64,000 nucleotides of DNA, taken from positions 1 to 64,000 of the forward strand of contig NZ_ATXT01000017.1 in assembly GCF_000421825.1 (NCBI RefSeq), read 5' to 3'. The stretch comes from Humibacter albus DSM 18994. Lineage in GTDB: Bacteria; Actinomycetota; Actinomycetes; Actinomycetales; Microbacteriaceae. The notes beneath the pieces were generated by a model that saw only the letters and a program-made list of their open reading frames with translations, was not told where the DNA came from and did no database searches. The position numbers and the translations under genes are program-made. Every line of letters starts with the position of its first letter. Within the stretch, counting starts at the first letter, position 1. Below, in pieces: positions 55,236-64,000 of this stretch.

Positions 55236-55688
55236 TTACTTGGAGATGGTCGAGCAGAAGTCGGGCAGCAGGTGCGCCGGTGCGCCGCTCGGGCACGGGT
55301 CGAAGAAGGTGACCGTGTAGGTGCCCAACAGAATGAGCACGACGACCGCCGCGAGGATCAGGATCTTCAGCGTGCGGTTGATCGTGCGGTTGTGCGCGTA
55401 GTCGTTCACGATGGTGCGCATGCCGTTGCCGCCGTGGATGAGGGCAAGCCACAGCATGAGGCCGTCCCAGACCCGCCAGAACGGGTCGGCCCACTTGCCG
55501 GCGACGAATCCGAAGTCGACGGCCTTGATGCCCTCGCCCAGCACGAGGTTGACGATGAGATGCCCGAAGATGAGCACGACCAGCAGCACGCCCGAGGCGC
55601 GCATGTACAGCCAACCCCACTTCTCCCAGTTCACGCCCTTCGAGCGCGGGGGACGGGCAGGGCTGCGGGGTGCCTCGATGGTGGTCAC
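55236..55688 (-). CDS. sdhD: Succinate dehydrogenase membrane anchor subunit
   Basis: A 150-residue anchor with three hydrophobic segments. LYMRASGVLLVVLIFGHLIVN holds a His suitable for haem binding, and HGGNGMRTIVNDYAHNR is a typical quinone-site loop. The GTG start overlaps the sdhC stop (GTGA). Confidence 0.93.
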   Translation of the reverse strand: MTTIEAPRSPARPPRSKGVNWEKWGWLYMRASGVLLVVLIFGHLIVNLVLGEGIKAVDFGFVAGKWADPFWRVWDGLMLWLALIHGGNGMRTIVNDYAHNRTINRTLKILILAAVVVLILLGTYTVTFFDPCPSGAPAHLLPDFCSTISK

Positions 55689-56107
55689 GATGCGCTCCCC
55701 TCGCTGAACACGTTCATCAGGTGGATCGGCGCGAAGCCGAGCATCAGCACGACCCAGACCACGATCACGATCCAGAACATGATGCGCTGGTACTTGGCGC
55801 CCTTGCTCCAGAAGTCGATCAGGATGATGCGGATGCCGTTCAGCGCGTGGAACGCGATGGCCGCGACGAGCGCGGTCTCACCGAGTCCCATGATCGGGTT
55901 CTTGTACGTGCCGATGACCGCGTTGTACGCCTGAGGGCTGATTCCGAGCACGACGGAGTCCAGAATGTGGACGAGGAGGAAGAAGAAGATCGCCACGCCG
56001 GTGATGCGGTGGAGCACCCACGACCACATGCCTTCTCGACCCCGGTACAGCGTTCCCCCGGGCCGACTCCTGGTCGACTCGAGAGTGTCTGCCGCTTCTA
56101 CTGGCAC
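55685..56107 (-). CDS. sdhC: Succinate dehydrogenase cytochrome b556 subunit
   Basis: A 140-residue membrane subunit with three helices. The N-terminal signature WSWVLHRITGVAIFFFLLVHILD carries SdhC-type His ligands and the HRITG motif. GTG 56107 is chosen because AGGAGG lies about 7 nt upstream; a TTG at 56111-56113 would abut that site. First gene of the sdhCDAB operon. Confidence 0.93.
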   Translation of the reverse strand: MPVEAADTLESTRSRPGGTLYRGREGMWSWVLHRITGVAIFFFLLVHILDSVVLGISPQAYNAVIGTYKNPIMGLGETALVAAIAFHALNGIRIILIDFWSKGAKYQRIMFWIVIVVWVVLMLGFAPIHLMNVFSEGSAS

Positions 56108-56182
56108 GGACAACCCTCCTTGGTAGGTACCTTGGCGCTTGCGTCATGGCGCGCGACAACGAGCGCGACCGACGCGGCTCCA

Positions 56183-56226
56183 AGCTTACGTCCCGCCCCG
56201 TCCGGCCGCCTCTAAGGCGAACCTAA
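56183..56226 (-). promoter_or_regulatory. Possible sdh promoter with a DtxR/IdeR-like half-site
   Basis: On the minus strand TAAGCT (56183-56188) could be a -10 box, leaving a leader of about 70 nt. Upstream, TTAGGTTCGCCTTA (56213-56226) matches the left half of the DtxR/IdeR consensus (TTAGGTTAGCCTAA) well, but the right half is poor. Iron control of sdh would make sense biologically; the sequence evidence is weak. Confidence 0.25.
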
Positions 56227-56248
56227 CTGTCTCGACGTCGAGACAGTT
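56225..56248. promoter_or_regulatory. 24-bp perfect palindrome upstream of sdhC
   Basis: AACTGTCTCGAC followed directly by its exact complement GTCGAGACAGTT. With no loop it is unlikely to act as a terminator and looks like a dimeric repressor or activator site, about 120 bp upstream of sdhC. Confidence 0.55.
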
Positions 56249-56254
56249 CCTTCT

Positions 56255-56500
56255 TGTGCGCCGTCCCCCGGCCGGCGCACCGCAGTCGGCTGTGCGTGTG
56301 GTGCGGTTCGGCGGCGTGCACGCCGCCGCCTTCGGGAGCGTGTTGCGTCGCGTGGTGTGCGCCGTCCCCGGCCGGCGCACCGCAGTCGGCTGTGCGTGTG
56401 GTGCGGTTCGGCGGCGTGCACGCCGCCGCCTTCGGGAGCGTGTTGCGTCGCGTGGTGTGCGCGGTCCCCCGGCCGGCGCACCGCAGTTGGCTGTGCGCTG
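56255..56500. repeat. About 100-bp tandem repeat, 2.4 copies
   Basis: Units begin at 56255, 56356 and 56456; the first two are identical except for one C, and the third is cut short. Each unit contains the palindromes CCGGCCGG and GGCGGCGTGCACGCCGCC. Together with the palindrome above this fills the gap between sdhC and the corA stop. No gene is supported here. Confidence 0.9.
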
Positions 56501-56518
56501 TGGGTTGTGCGCAGCCCG

Positions 56519-57643
56519 CTACAGCCAGTGGCGGCGCTTGAAGATGACATAGAGGCCGATGCCGAGCACGAGCATCAGCGCGATCGCCATCGGGTAGCCC
56601 CATGCCCAGTGCAGCTCGGGCATCACGCTGAAGTTCATGCCGTAGATGCTCGCGATGAGCGTGGGTGTGAACAGGATCGCCGCCCACGACGAGATCTTCT
56701 TGACCTCTTCTCCCTGACGGAACGTCGTCTCCGCGAGCGAGGTCATCCGGGAGTTCTGCCGCTCGCTGACCAGGGTGGCGTTCACCGTGAGAATGTCGCG
56801 GAGCATCCGCCTGAAGTCGTCGACACGCTCGTTCACCTGGGTGAGGTGGTCGGCCACGTCGCGCAGGTTGCGCTGGAGTTCCTGCGTCACCCCGTACTTC
56901 TCGCTGCCGAGTTCGAGTGCCTCCATGACGGCGGTGAGCGGATGCGTCGCCCTCTGGAAGTCGATCACCTCCGTCGACAGCTCGTAGATGCGCCGTGACA
57001 CCCGCGCGTCGCCGTCGAACACCTGCGTCTCGATCTCGTCGATGTCGTTGGCGAGGCCGGCGACCACGGGAGCGTACCCGTCCACGATCGCGTCGATGAT
57101 GGCGTACAGGATGCTCTGGGTCCCCAGCGCGAGCAGCTCGGGATCGTGCTCCATGCGGTGTCGCACCTGGGAGAGGTCGGGCGACTCGCTGTGGCGCACC
57201 GTGATCACGAAGTTCGGCCCGACGAAGACGTGCACCTCGCCGAACGACACCTCTTCGGGCACGTCCAGATAGTTGGCCGCGCGGAGCACCACGAAGAGCA
57301 CGTCGTCGTAGCGCTCCAGCTTGGGCCGCTGGTGCGCGCTGATCGCGTCTTCGACGGCGAGCTCGTGCAGGTCGAACTCGCGGGCGAGCGATTGCAGTTC
57401 CGACTGGCTCGGTCGGTACAACCCGATCCAGGCCACTCCGCCCGGCGTCTCGTGCAGGGCGCGGTACGTGTCGGCGAGCGTGGTCGGCGACGACAGCCGG
57501 CGACCGTCGGCGTAGATCGCCGCGTCGACGATGGTGCGGCGGGATGCCGCCGGCTCGTCCGTCGTCGTCGGCGCCGGTTCCGGTGCGGGGCGTGATCGCT
57601 GTCGGAACGGAATCGGGATGACGCGTCGGCGGCGCTCGGCCAT
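56519..57643 (-). CDS. corA: CorA-type magnesium/divalent cation transporter
   Basis: A 374-residue channel subunit of the pentameric CorA family. A large cytoplasmic N-terminal domain (about 1-300) is followed by two membrane helices. The selectivity motif GMN is present in YGMNFSVMPE at the end of the first helix. The C-terminal KRRHWL basic tail is typical. ATG 57643 has GGAGG 8 nt upstream. Confidence 0.94.
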   Translation of the reverse strand: MAERRRRVIPIPFRQRSRPAPEPAPTTTDEPAASRRTIVDAAIYADGRRLSSPTTLADTYRALHETPGGVAWIGLYRPSQSELQSLAREFDLHELAVEDAISAHQRPKLERYDDVLFVVLRAANYLDVPEEVSFGEVHVFVGPNFVITVRHSESPDLSQVRHRMEHDPELLALGTQSILYAIIDAIVDGYAPVVAGLANDIDEIETQVFDGDARVSRRIYELSTEVIDFQRATHPLTAVMEALELGSEKYGVTQELQRNLRDVADHLTQVNERVDDFRRMLRDILTVNATLVSERQNSRMTSLAETTFRQGEEVKKISSWAAILFTPTLIASIYGMNFSVMPELHWAWGYPMAIALMLVLGIGLYVIFKRRHWL

Positions 57644-57880
57644 GGTTCGCCTCCGTTCAGCGGCAGGGAGTCTTCGGTGCAGATCTTTCGTGCAGAGAGT
57701 CGGAACGGAACGTCCCGTGACACCCTAAGCCCGGCACCGACCCGAAACCGGCAGCCGCGTCGGCCCGCCCGTGGCGACGGTCGTCCGATGCTTCGGTCGA
57801 GGTTGCCGGCCCGTCGACGGATGCGCGTCTCGAACGCGATCCGGGTGTCCCGTCTCGGTGCTCCGTCCCTGCGCGCGACC

Positions 57881-57886
57881 TAAGGT
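57881..57886 (+). promoter_or_regulatory. Predicted -10 box (TAAGGT), leaderless start of manC
   Basis: TAAGGT ends 6 nt before ATG 57893. Confidence 0.45.
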
Positions 57887-57892
57887 GGACGC

Positions 57893-59011
57893 ATGAGCGC
57901 ATTGCCCATCGACGACTTCTACTGCGTGATCCCCGCGGGGGGCGTGGGCTCCCGCCTCTGGCCGCTCTCGCGGGCCGATGCGCCCAAGTTCCTGCACGAC
58001 CTCACCGGGTCGGGGACCACGCTCTTGCGCGCCACCTGGGATCGCCTCGCGCCTCTGGCAGGACCACAGCGTGTGATGGTCGTCACGGGGCGTGCGCACC
58101 GGGCTGCAGTGGAAGCGCAGATCCCTGCGCTCGCCGACGAGAACGTCGTGCTCGAGAGCGAGCCGCGCGACTCGACCGCCGCGATCGGTCTGGCTGCGGC
58201 GATTCTCGAGCACCGGCATCCGGGCGTGATCATCGGCTCCTTCGCGGCCGACCACGTCATCGGCAACATCCCGCTCTTCCGTGCGGCAGTGGTCGAGGCG
58301 GTCAACGCCGCGCGTGCCGGATACATCGCCACCGTGGGCATCACGCCCACGGAGCCGGCGGTGGGATTCGGCTACATCCATGTCGGCACACCGCTGGGAA
58401 TCGACGACGCCGCTTCCGCCAAGCAGGTGCTCTCGTTCGTGGAGAAGCCCGATCTGAAGACCGCGAGGAAGTACCTGCACAGTGGCGACTACCTGTGGAA
58501 CGCGAGCATGTTCATCGCGAAGGCATCGGTGCTCCTGGAGGAGATCGGTCGCTCCAATCCGGAGCTGCTCGCCGGCCTGCTCGAGCTCGCAGCGGCGTGG
58601 GACGATCCGGCCACGCGCGGTCCGGCCGTCGACCGCATCTGGCCGACCCTGAAGAAGGTCGCGCTGGACTACTCGGTCGCCGAACCGGCGGCGGCGGCGG
58701 GCAAGCTCGCCGTCGTTCCCGGCCACTTCTCCTGGGACGACGTGGGCGACTTCGCCTCGCTCACCAAGCTGAACTCCGGTGGCAGGGCCACCGACCTCGC
58801 CATCCTCGGCGAGAACGCCCGCGTGCTGTCGGATGCCTCCAGCGGCATCGTGGTCAGCCAGACCGGCCGCGTGATCAGCCTGATCGGCATCCAGAACGTG
58901 GTGATCGTCGATACCCCCGACGCGCTGCTCGTGACGACGAGCGAGAACGCGCAACGCGTGAAGTCCGTGGTGGAAGCCCTGCGGCTGACCGGTTCCACCG
59001 AGGTGTTGTAG
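57893..59011 (+). CDS. manC: Mannose-1-phosphate guanylyltransferase
   Basis: A 372-residue nucleotidyltransferase making GDP-mannose for glycolipids and glycans of the envelope. The signature PAGGVGSRLWPLSR begins at about residue 14, then FVEKPDLKTA and GHFSWDDVGDFASL. It lacks the C-terminal isomerase domain of long ManC/AlgA proteins, so it is the short, single-function form. Confidence 0.93.
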   Translation: MSALPIDDFYCVIPAGGVGSRLWPLSRADAPKFLHDLTGSGTTLLRATWDRLAPLAGPQRVMVVTGRAHRAAVEAQIPALADENVVLESEPRDSTAAIGLAAAILEHRHPGVIIGSFAADHVIGNIPLFRAAVVEAVNAARAGYIATVGITPTEPAVGFGYIHVGTPLGIDDAASAKQVLSFVEKPDLKTARKYLHSGDYLWNASMFIAKASVLLEEIGRSNPELLAGLLELAAAWDDPATRGPAVDRIWPTLKKVALDYSVAEPAAAAGKLAVVPGHFSWDDVGDFASLTKLNSGGRATDLAILGENARVLSDASSGIVVSQTGRVISLIGIQNVVIVDTPDALLVTTSENAQRVKSVVEALRLTGSTEVL

Positions 59012-59024
59012 CCCGCCATCTGCA

Positions 59025-59060
59025 CTTTTGAGCACCCGGCTACCGGATCCTGCTCAAAAG
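59025..59060. promoter_or_regulatory. Inverted repeat between manC and the BMP lipoprotein gene
   Basis: Perfect 10-bp arms CTTTTGAGCA (59025-59034) and TGCTCAAAAG (59051-59060) with a 16-nt spacer containing CCGGCTACCGG. It could terminate manC, or act as an operator for the nucleoside transporter, since it lies 124 bp upstream of its first gene. Confidence 0.5.
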
Positions 59061-59183
59061 AAACAAGATGATAACGGCGACGCGGGGAACTCGATGCCGC
59101 TGTCAAAGCCATTCGTAACGTTGAGTAACGCCGCTCGCCGATGTTCGGTGCGCTCGGCGCAGACACTTGACCTGGAGGACAAC

Positions 59184-60272
59184 GTGACATCCAAAGTTCG
59201 CAAGGTGGCGCTCGCGGGGCTCGCCGCCGCCAGTGCGCTCGCTCTGCTCGCCGGCTGCGGCCAGGCGCCGTCGGAGAGCAAGTCGACCAAGGCGGCATCG
59301 AAGTTCCTGCCGTGCATGGTCTCCGACTCGGGCGGCTTCGACGACCACTCGTTCAACCAGCTCGGCTACGAGGGTCTCGTCGCCACGGCGAAGAAGCTGA
59401 ACTCCAAGTTCAAGACCGCCGAGTCGAAGACGGCGAGCGACTTCGCGCCGAACATCAACAGCATGGTCGACCAGAACTGCAACCTGATCATCACGGTCGG
59501 CTTCAACCTCGCCGACGCGACGAAGAAGGCCGCGAAGTCGAACAGCGACACCGACTTCGCGATCATCGACGACAACTCGATCGATGCTCCGAACGTCAAG
59601 CCGATCATCTTCGACACCGCGCAGGCGGCGTTCCTCGGCGGCTACGCGGCGGCGAGCTTCTCCAAGACCGGCGTCGTCGGCACCTTCGGCGGCCAGCAGA
59701 TCCCGACCGTGACCATCTTCATGGATGGCTTCGCCGATGGCGTCAAGTACTACAACCAGCAGAAGGGCAAGAACGTTCAGGTCGTCGGCTGGAACGTCGA
59801 CAGCCAGAAGGGCTCCTTCACCGGTGGGTTCGACGCGAACGACACCGCCAAGCAGGTCGCACAGGGCATCATCGACCAGGGCGCTGACGTGATCATGCCG
59901 GTCGGCGGTCCGATCTACCAGTCGGCGGCGCAGGCCATCGACGAGGCGAACAGCGCGGGCAAGAGCATCTCGATGATCGGCGTGGACGCGGATGTCTACA
60001 ACACCGACAAGAGCGTGCGCTCGATTCTGCTCACCTCGGTCATGAAGGGCATCAAGCCGTCGACCTCCGCGGTGATCGAGCAGTCCGCCAAGGGCGACTT
60101 CTCGAACACGCCCTACGTCGGCACCCTGAAGAACGATGGCGTAGGCCTCGCCCCGTTCCACGACTTCGCGTCGAAGGTCGACTCCAACCTCAAGGCGGAG
60201 CTCGACAAGATCAAGGCCGGCATCATCGACGGATCCATCACGGTCACGTCGCCGGCGTCGCCGAAGTCCTGA
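59184..60272 (+). CDS. BMP family lipoprotein, nucleoside ABC transporter substrate-binding protein
   Basis: A 362-residue surface lipoprotein. The signal ends in LLAGC (Cys25). The mature protein is a type I periplasmic-binding fold of the Bmp/PnrA family, with SDSGGFDDHSFNQLGYEG near the start and FGGQQIPTVTIFMDGF in the middle. PnrA-like members bind purine nucleosides. GTG 59184 is preceded by GGAGGAC. It starts an operon-like set with an ATPase and two permeases, separated from the ATPase by a hairpin that could lower downstream expression. Confidence 0.93.
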   Translation: MTSKVRKVALAGLAAASALALLAGCGQAPSESKSTKAASKFLPCMVSDSGGFDDHSFNQLGYEGLVATAKKLNSKFKTAESKTASDFAPNINSMVDQNCNLIITVGFNLADATKKAAKSNSDTDFAIIDDNSIDAPNVKPIIFDTAQAAFLGGYAAASFSKTGVVGTFGGQQIPTVTIFMDGFADGVKYYNQQKGKNVQVVGWNVDSQKGSFTGGFDANDTAKQVAQGIIDQGADVIMPVGGPIYQSAAQAIDEANSAGKSISMIGVDADVYNTDKSVRSILLTSVMKGIKPSTSAVIEQSAKGDFSNTPYVGTLKNDGVGLAPFHDFASKVDSNLKAELDKIKAGIIDGSITVTSPASPKS

Positions 60273-60288
60273 TCGGCTCCACCCCTGC

Positions 60289-60362
60289 TCCCCGAGCGAG
60301 GCGCAGCCGAGTCGAAGGGCGCCGTAGTCGGCGCCCTTCGACTCGTTGCGCTCGCGCAGGGC
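60289..60362. repeat. Dispersed palindromic repeat, copy 4, with a strong hairpin
   Basis: The central 15-bp stem (60309-60323 with 60330-60344) has a 6-nt loop, flanked by CCCCGAGCGAGGCGCAGCC and TTGCGCTCGCGCAGGG. It matches the repeats at 34544, 36822 and 39567. Here it lies inside a transport operon and probably works as a terminator or attenuator. Confidence 0.75.
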
Positions 60363-60509
60363 GCATGACAGCACAACAGCAAGTCCGCGATGCCCGTTCG
60401 AGAAACGCACGAGCATGTCGGCGCCGCTCGCTCGGCACCGGTCCGGGCGCGGAGGCGTTCCACCGCCGAACGCTGCTTGCCGGCCCGCAGCGCAGCGGCC
60501 GGCGAAAGG

Positions 60510-60515
60510 TAGATT
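60510..60515 (+). promoter_or_regulatory. Predicted -10 box (TAGATT), leaderless start of the nucleoside ABC ATPase
   Basis: TAGATT ends 7 nt before ATG 60523, giving this gene a possible promoter independent of the BMP lipoprotein. Confidence 0.45.
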
Positions 60516-60522
60516 GACCCCT

Positions 60523-62060
60523 ATGAAGCTCGAACTTCGCGGCATCACGAAGCGATTCGGCTCTCTCACCGCCAACGACCACATCTCGCTCACCGTCGAG
60601 CCGGGAGAGATCCACTGCATCCTCGGTGAGAACGGCGCGGGCAAGTCCACGCTGATGAACGTGCTCTACGGGCTGCTCGAGGCCGACGAGGGCGAGATCC
60701 TCCTCGATGACGTCGAGCAGCGCTTCGATGGACCGGGCGACGCGATGAAGGCCGGCATCGGCATGGTGCACCAGCACTTCATGCTCATCCCGGTGTTCAC
60801 CGTGGCCGAGAACGTCATGCTCGGGCACGAGAGCACCGGATTCGCCGGGTTCCTCAACCAGAACCAAGCGCGTGCGCGAGTGCGCGACATCTCCTCGCGC
60901 TTCGGGTTCGACGTCGATCCCGACGCGCTCATCGAAGACCTTCCGGTCGGCGTGCAGCAGCGCGTCGAGATCATCAAGGCGCTCTCCCGCGACGCGAAGG
61001 TCCTCGTGTTCGACGAGCCGACTGCGGTGCTTACGCCGCAGGAGACCGACGAGCTGATGTCGATCATGAAGCAGCTGCGCGACGCTGGAACCGCCATCGT
61101 CTTCATCACCCACAAGCTGCGCGAGGTGCGCGAGGTCGCCGACCGCATCACCGTGATGCGACTCGGCAAGGTGGTGGGCGAGGCATCCCCGAGCGCGAGC
61201 AACGCGGAGCTGGCGTCGCTCATGGTCGGCCGTTCCGTCGAGCTCACCGTGCAGAAGCAACCCGCGAAGCCCGGCGAGCCGGCCCTGACGGTGAAGGGTC
61301 TCACGGTCGTCGATCCGATCGGCCAGCTCGTCGTGAACAACGTCGACTTCGAAGTGCACGCCGGCGAGGTGCTGGCCATCGCGGGCGTGCAGGGCAACGG
61401 GCAGACCGAGCTCACCGAGGCCATCCTCGGCCTGCAGCCTCGCGTCAAGGGCAGCATCGCGCTCGACGGCAAGGAACTGACTGGTCTGAACGTGCGCAAG
61501 GTGCTGGATGCCGGCGTCGGGTTCATTCCGGAAGACCGCAATGAAGACGGTCTGGTCGCCGAGTTCTCGATCGCCGAGAACCTGATGCTCGACCGAGCCG
61601 ACGGAGCCCCCTTCGCCAAGGGCGGCAGCCTGCAGCTGCGGTTCCGCAACACGTTCGCCACCGAGAAGGTGCGCGAGTTCGACGTGCGGGCGCAGAGCAT
61701 CGACACCCCGGTGGGCACGCTCTCCGGCGGCAACCAGCAGAAGGTGGTGCTCGCCCGTGAGCTCAGCCGCGAACTGCGGCTGCTCGTGGCGGCACAGCCG
61801 ACGCGCGGTCTCGACGTCGGCTCCATCGAGTTCGTGCACAAACGCGTGATCGAGGCGCGGGACTCGGGCATCCCGGTCGTCGTCGTCTCCACGGAGCTCG
61901 ACGAGGTGGATGCCCTCGCCGACCGCATCGCGGTCATGTACCGCGGCGGGATCGTCGGCATCGTCCCCGGCGGCACCGACCGCGAGACGCTCGGCATCAT
62001 GATGGCGGGCGAGCAGCCGGAGACCCCCGCGCCGCAGGGCGACCCGAGAGGAGAGGCCGC

Positions 62061-62064
<4 letters not shown>
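60523..62064 (+). CDS. Nucleoside ABC transporter ATP-binding protein (two NBDs)
   Basis: A 513-residue protein with two nucleotide-binding domains in tandem, as in RbsA/YufO. NBD1 has Walker A GENGAGKST and DEPTAVLTPQE; its signature is altered to LPVGVQQR. NBD2 has a degenerate Walker A (GVQGNGQTE) but an intact LSGGNQQK signature and PTRGLD. This asymmetry is normal for the family. It overlaps the next permease by GTGA. It should import nucleosides bound by the BMP lipoprotein. Confidence 0.95.
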
Positions 62065-63397
<1,333 letters not shown>

Positions 63398-63401
<4 letters not shown>

Positions 63402-64000
63402 CCACGACCGCCGAACACACCGTTCCGGATGCCACCCCGATCGTTCTCGAGAAGACCGTCGTTCGCAGCAGGAAGACGCCGATCACCCTGTCGGTCGTCG
63501 CCGTGCTCTCCATCGTGCTGTTCGTGATCTTCCGTCGAGGAGGAGACACGACGTTCACGTTCGCGGGCGGTCGGGTGGCGCCGTCGCTGCCCCAGGTGGT
63601 GCTGCCGACCACGCTGACCTGCGTGATCCTCACGGTCGTGCTGGTTCTCATGGCGGCAGCGAGCTGGTGGATCCTCGCTCGGCGCACGAAGGTGCCGCTG
63701 TGGTACTCGAGCGTGTTCGCGTTCCTCTTCGTCGTCGCGTTCCTCACCTGGGCCGCCGGCGCCAACTCGCGGCCGCTTCCCATCACGAGCCTGCTGCTCG
63801 GCGCAGTCAGCCTGAGCGTGCCGTACATCTTCGGCGCCCTCGGCGGGGTGCTCTCCGAACGCAGCGGTGTGGTGAACATCGCGATCGAAGGCCAGCTGCT
63901 CGCCGGCGCGTTCCTCGCGGCCATGGTCGCCAGCATGACGGGGTCGATGTGGCTCGGGCTGGTCGCGGCGCTCGTCGCCGGCGTGCTGGTCTCGTTCATC
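63398..64000 (+). CDS. Nucleoside ABC transporter permease (second), cut by the window end
   Basis: The first 201 codons of a second permease, in frame to the last base. About five hydrophobic segments are visible. The conserved loop GGVLSERSGVVNIAIEGQLL, matching YufQ-like permeases, is present at about 148-167. ATG 63398 overlaps the previous stop. With its partner it should form the heterodimeric channel. Nucleoside catabolic genes often follow such operons and might lie beyond the edge. Confidence 0.92.

Noticed and set aside
53322-55934. 870-codon plus-strand frame opposite sdhB, sdhA and sdhD
   Set aside because: Shadow of the sdh genes; no start signal and no recognisable motif.
56255-56500. 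Tandem units considered as CRISPR or an origin of replication
   Set aside because: Units are about 100 bp, adjacent without unique spacers, GC-rich, and there are no DnaA boxes or dnaA/dnaN nearby.

Overview
This window looks like chromosome from a high-GC Gram-positive actinobacterium, most likely family Microbacteriaceae. The clues are the strong G/C third-position codon bias, actinobacterial gene families (GTP-type PEP carboxykinase, a RamB-type regulator, an Eis-like acetyltransferase, class A PBPs with low-complexity tails, TopA with a Lys/Ala tail), abundant GTG starts, many start codons only 6-7 nt behind a TAnnnT -10 box, and a 6C small RNA. The genus is not determined.

Layout. 1-210: 3' end of a probable IS481-like transposase, a terminator hairpin and tRNA-Pro(CGG). 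0.4-9.2 kb (- strand): three paralogous class A penicillin-binding proteins, each with its own predicted promoter, plus a metallophosphoesterase. 9.4-10.1 kb: a DUF4177-type protein and a RidA protein. 10.2-12.1 kb (-): acetyl-CoA synthetase. 12.4-16.0 kb: 6C RNA, then a compact Tad-pilus-like operon (TadA ATPase, a fused TadB-TadC protein, DUF4244 pilin-like protein, two TadE-like proteins). 16.7-23.7 kb: topA, tmk, holB, a lipoprotein peptidase and a TetR regulator. 23.8-28.5 kb: tRNA-Thr(CGT), an oxidoreductase and a PBP4-type carboxypeptidase with a very long repetitive N-terminal region. 28.6-34.5 kb: thiolase and SDR dehydrogenase, RamB-like regulator, divergent pckG. 34.6-40.3 kb: an ABC exporter with an unusual insertion, a three-gene ABC-2 transporter and a DUF2269 membrane protein. 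40.4-44.3 kb (-): ribD-ribE-ribBA-ribH behind an FMN riboswitch. 44.4-49.2 kb (-): HAD hydrolase, GNAT, trpS, xth, YihY/BrkB protein. 49.3-52.5 kb: PTS enzyme I and an Eis-like acetyltransferase. 52.6-56.1 kb (-): sdhCDAB. 56.5-59.0 kb: CorA and mannose-1-phosphate guanylyltransferase. 59.2 kb to the end: a BMP-type nucleoside ABC importer, last gene cut by the window edge.

Several regions fit together. Acs, RamB, pckG, the thiolase/SDR pair and sdhCDAB cover acetate/acyl-CoA use, the TCA cycle and gluconeogenesis. The PBPs, the PBP4-type carboxypeptidase and possibly manC serve the cell envelope. The order acs - 6C RNA - tad genes - topA - tmk - holB resembles the order I recall from mycobacteria, so this block is probably ancestral.

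Most of the window is ordinary core genome. I found no convincing new defence, toxin or biosynthetic system. The best second-look items are the leaderless-promoter pattern, the 6C RNA beside the tad operon, the TadB-TadC fusion, the triple PBP set, the insertion in the ABC exporter, the dispersed palindromic repeats, the ~100-bp tandem repeat plus 24-bp palindrome upstream of sdhC, and the excess of the hexamer GGATGC/GCATCC.
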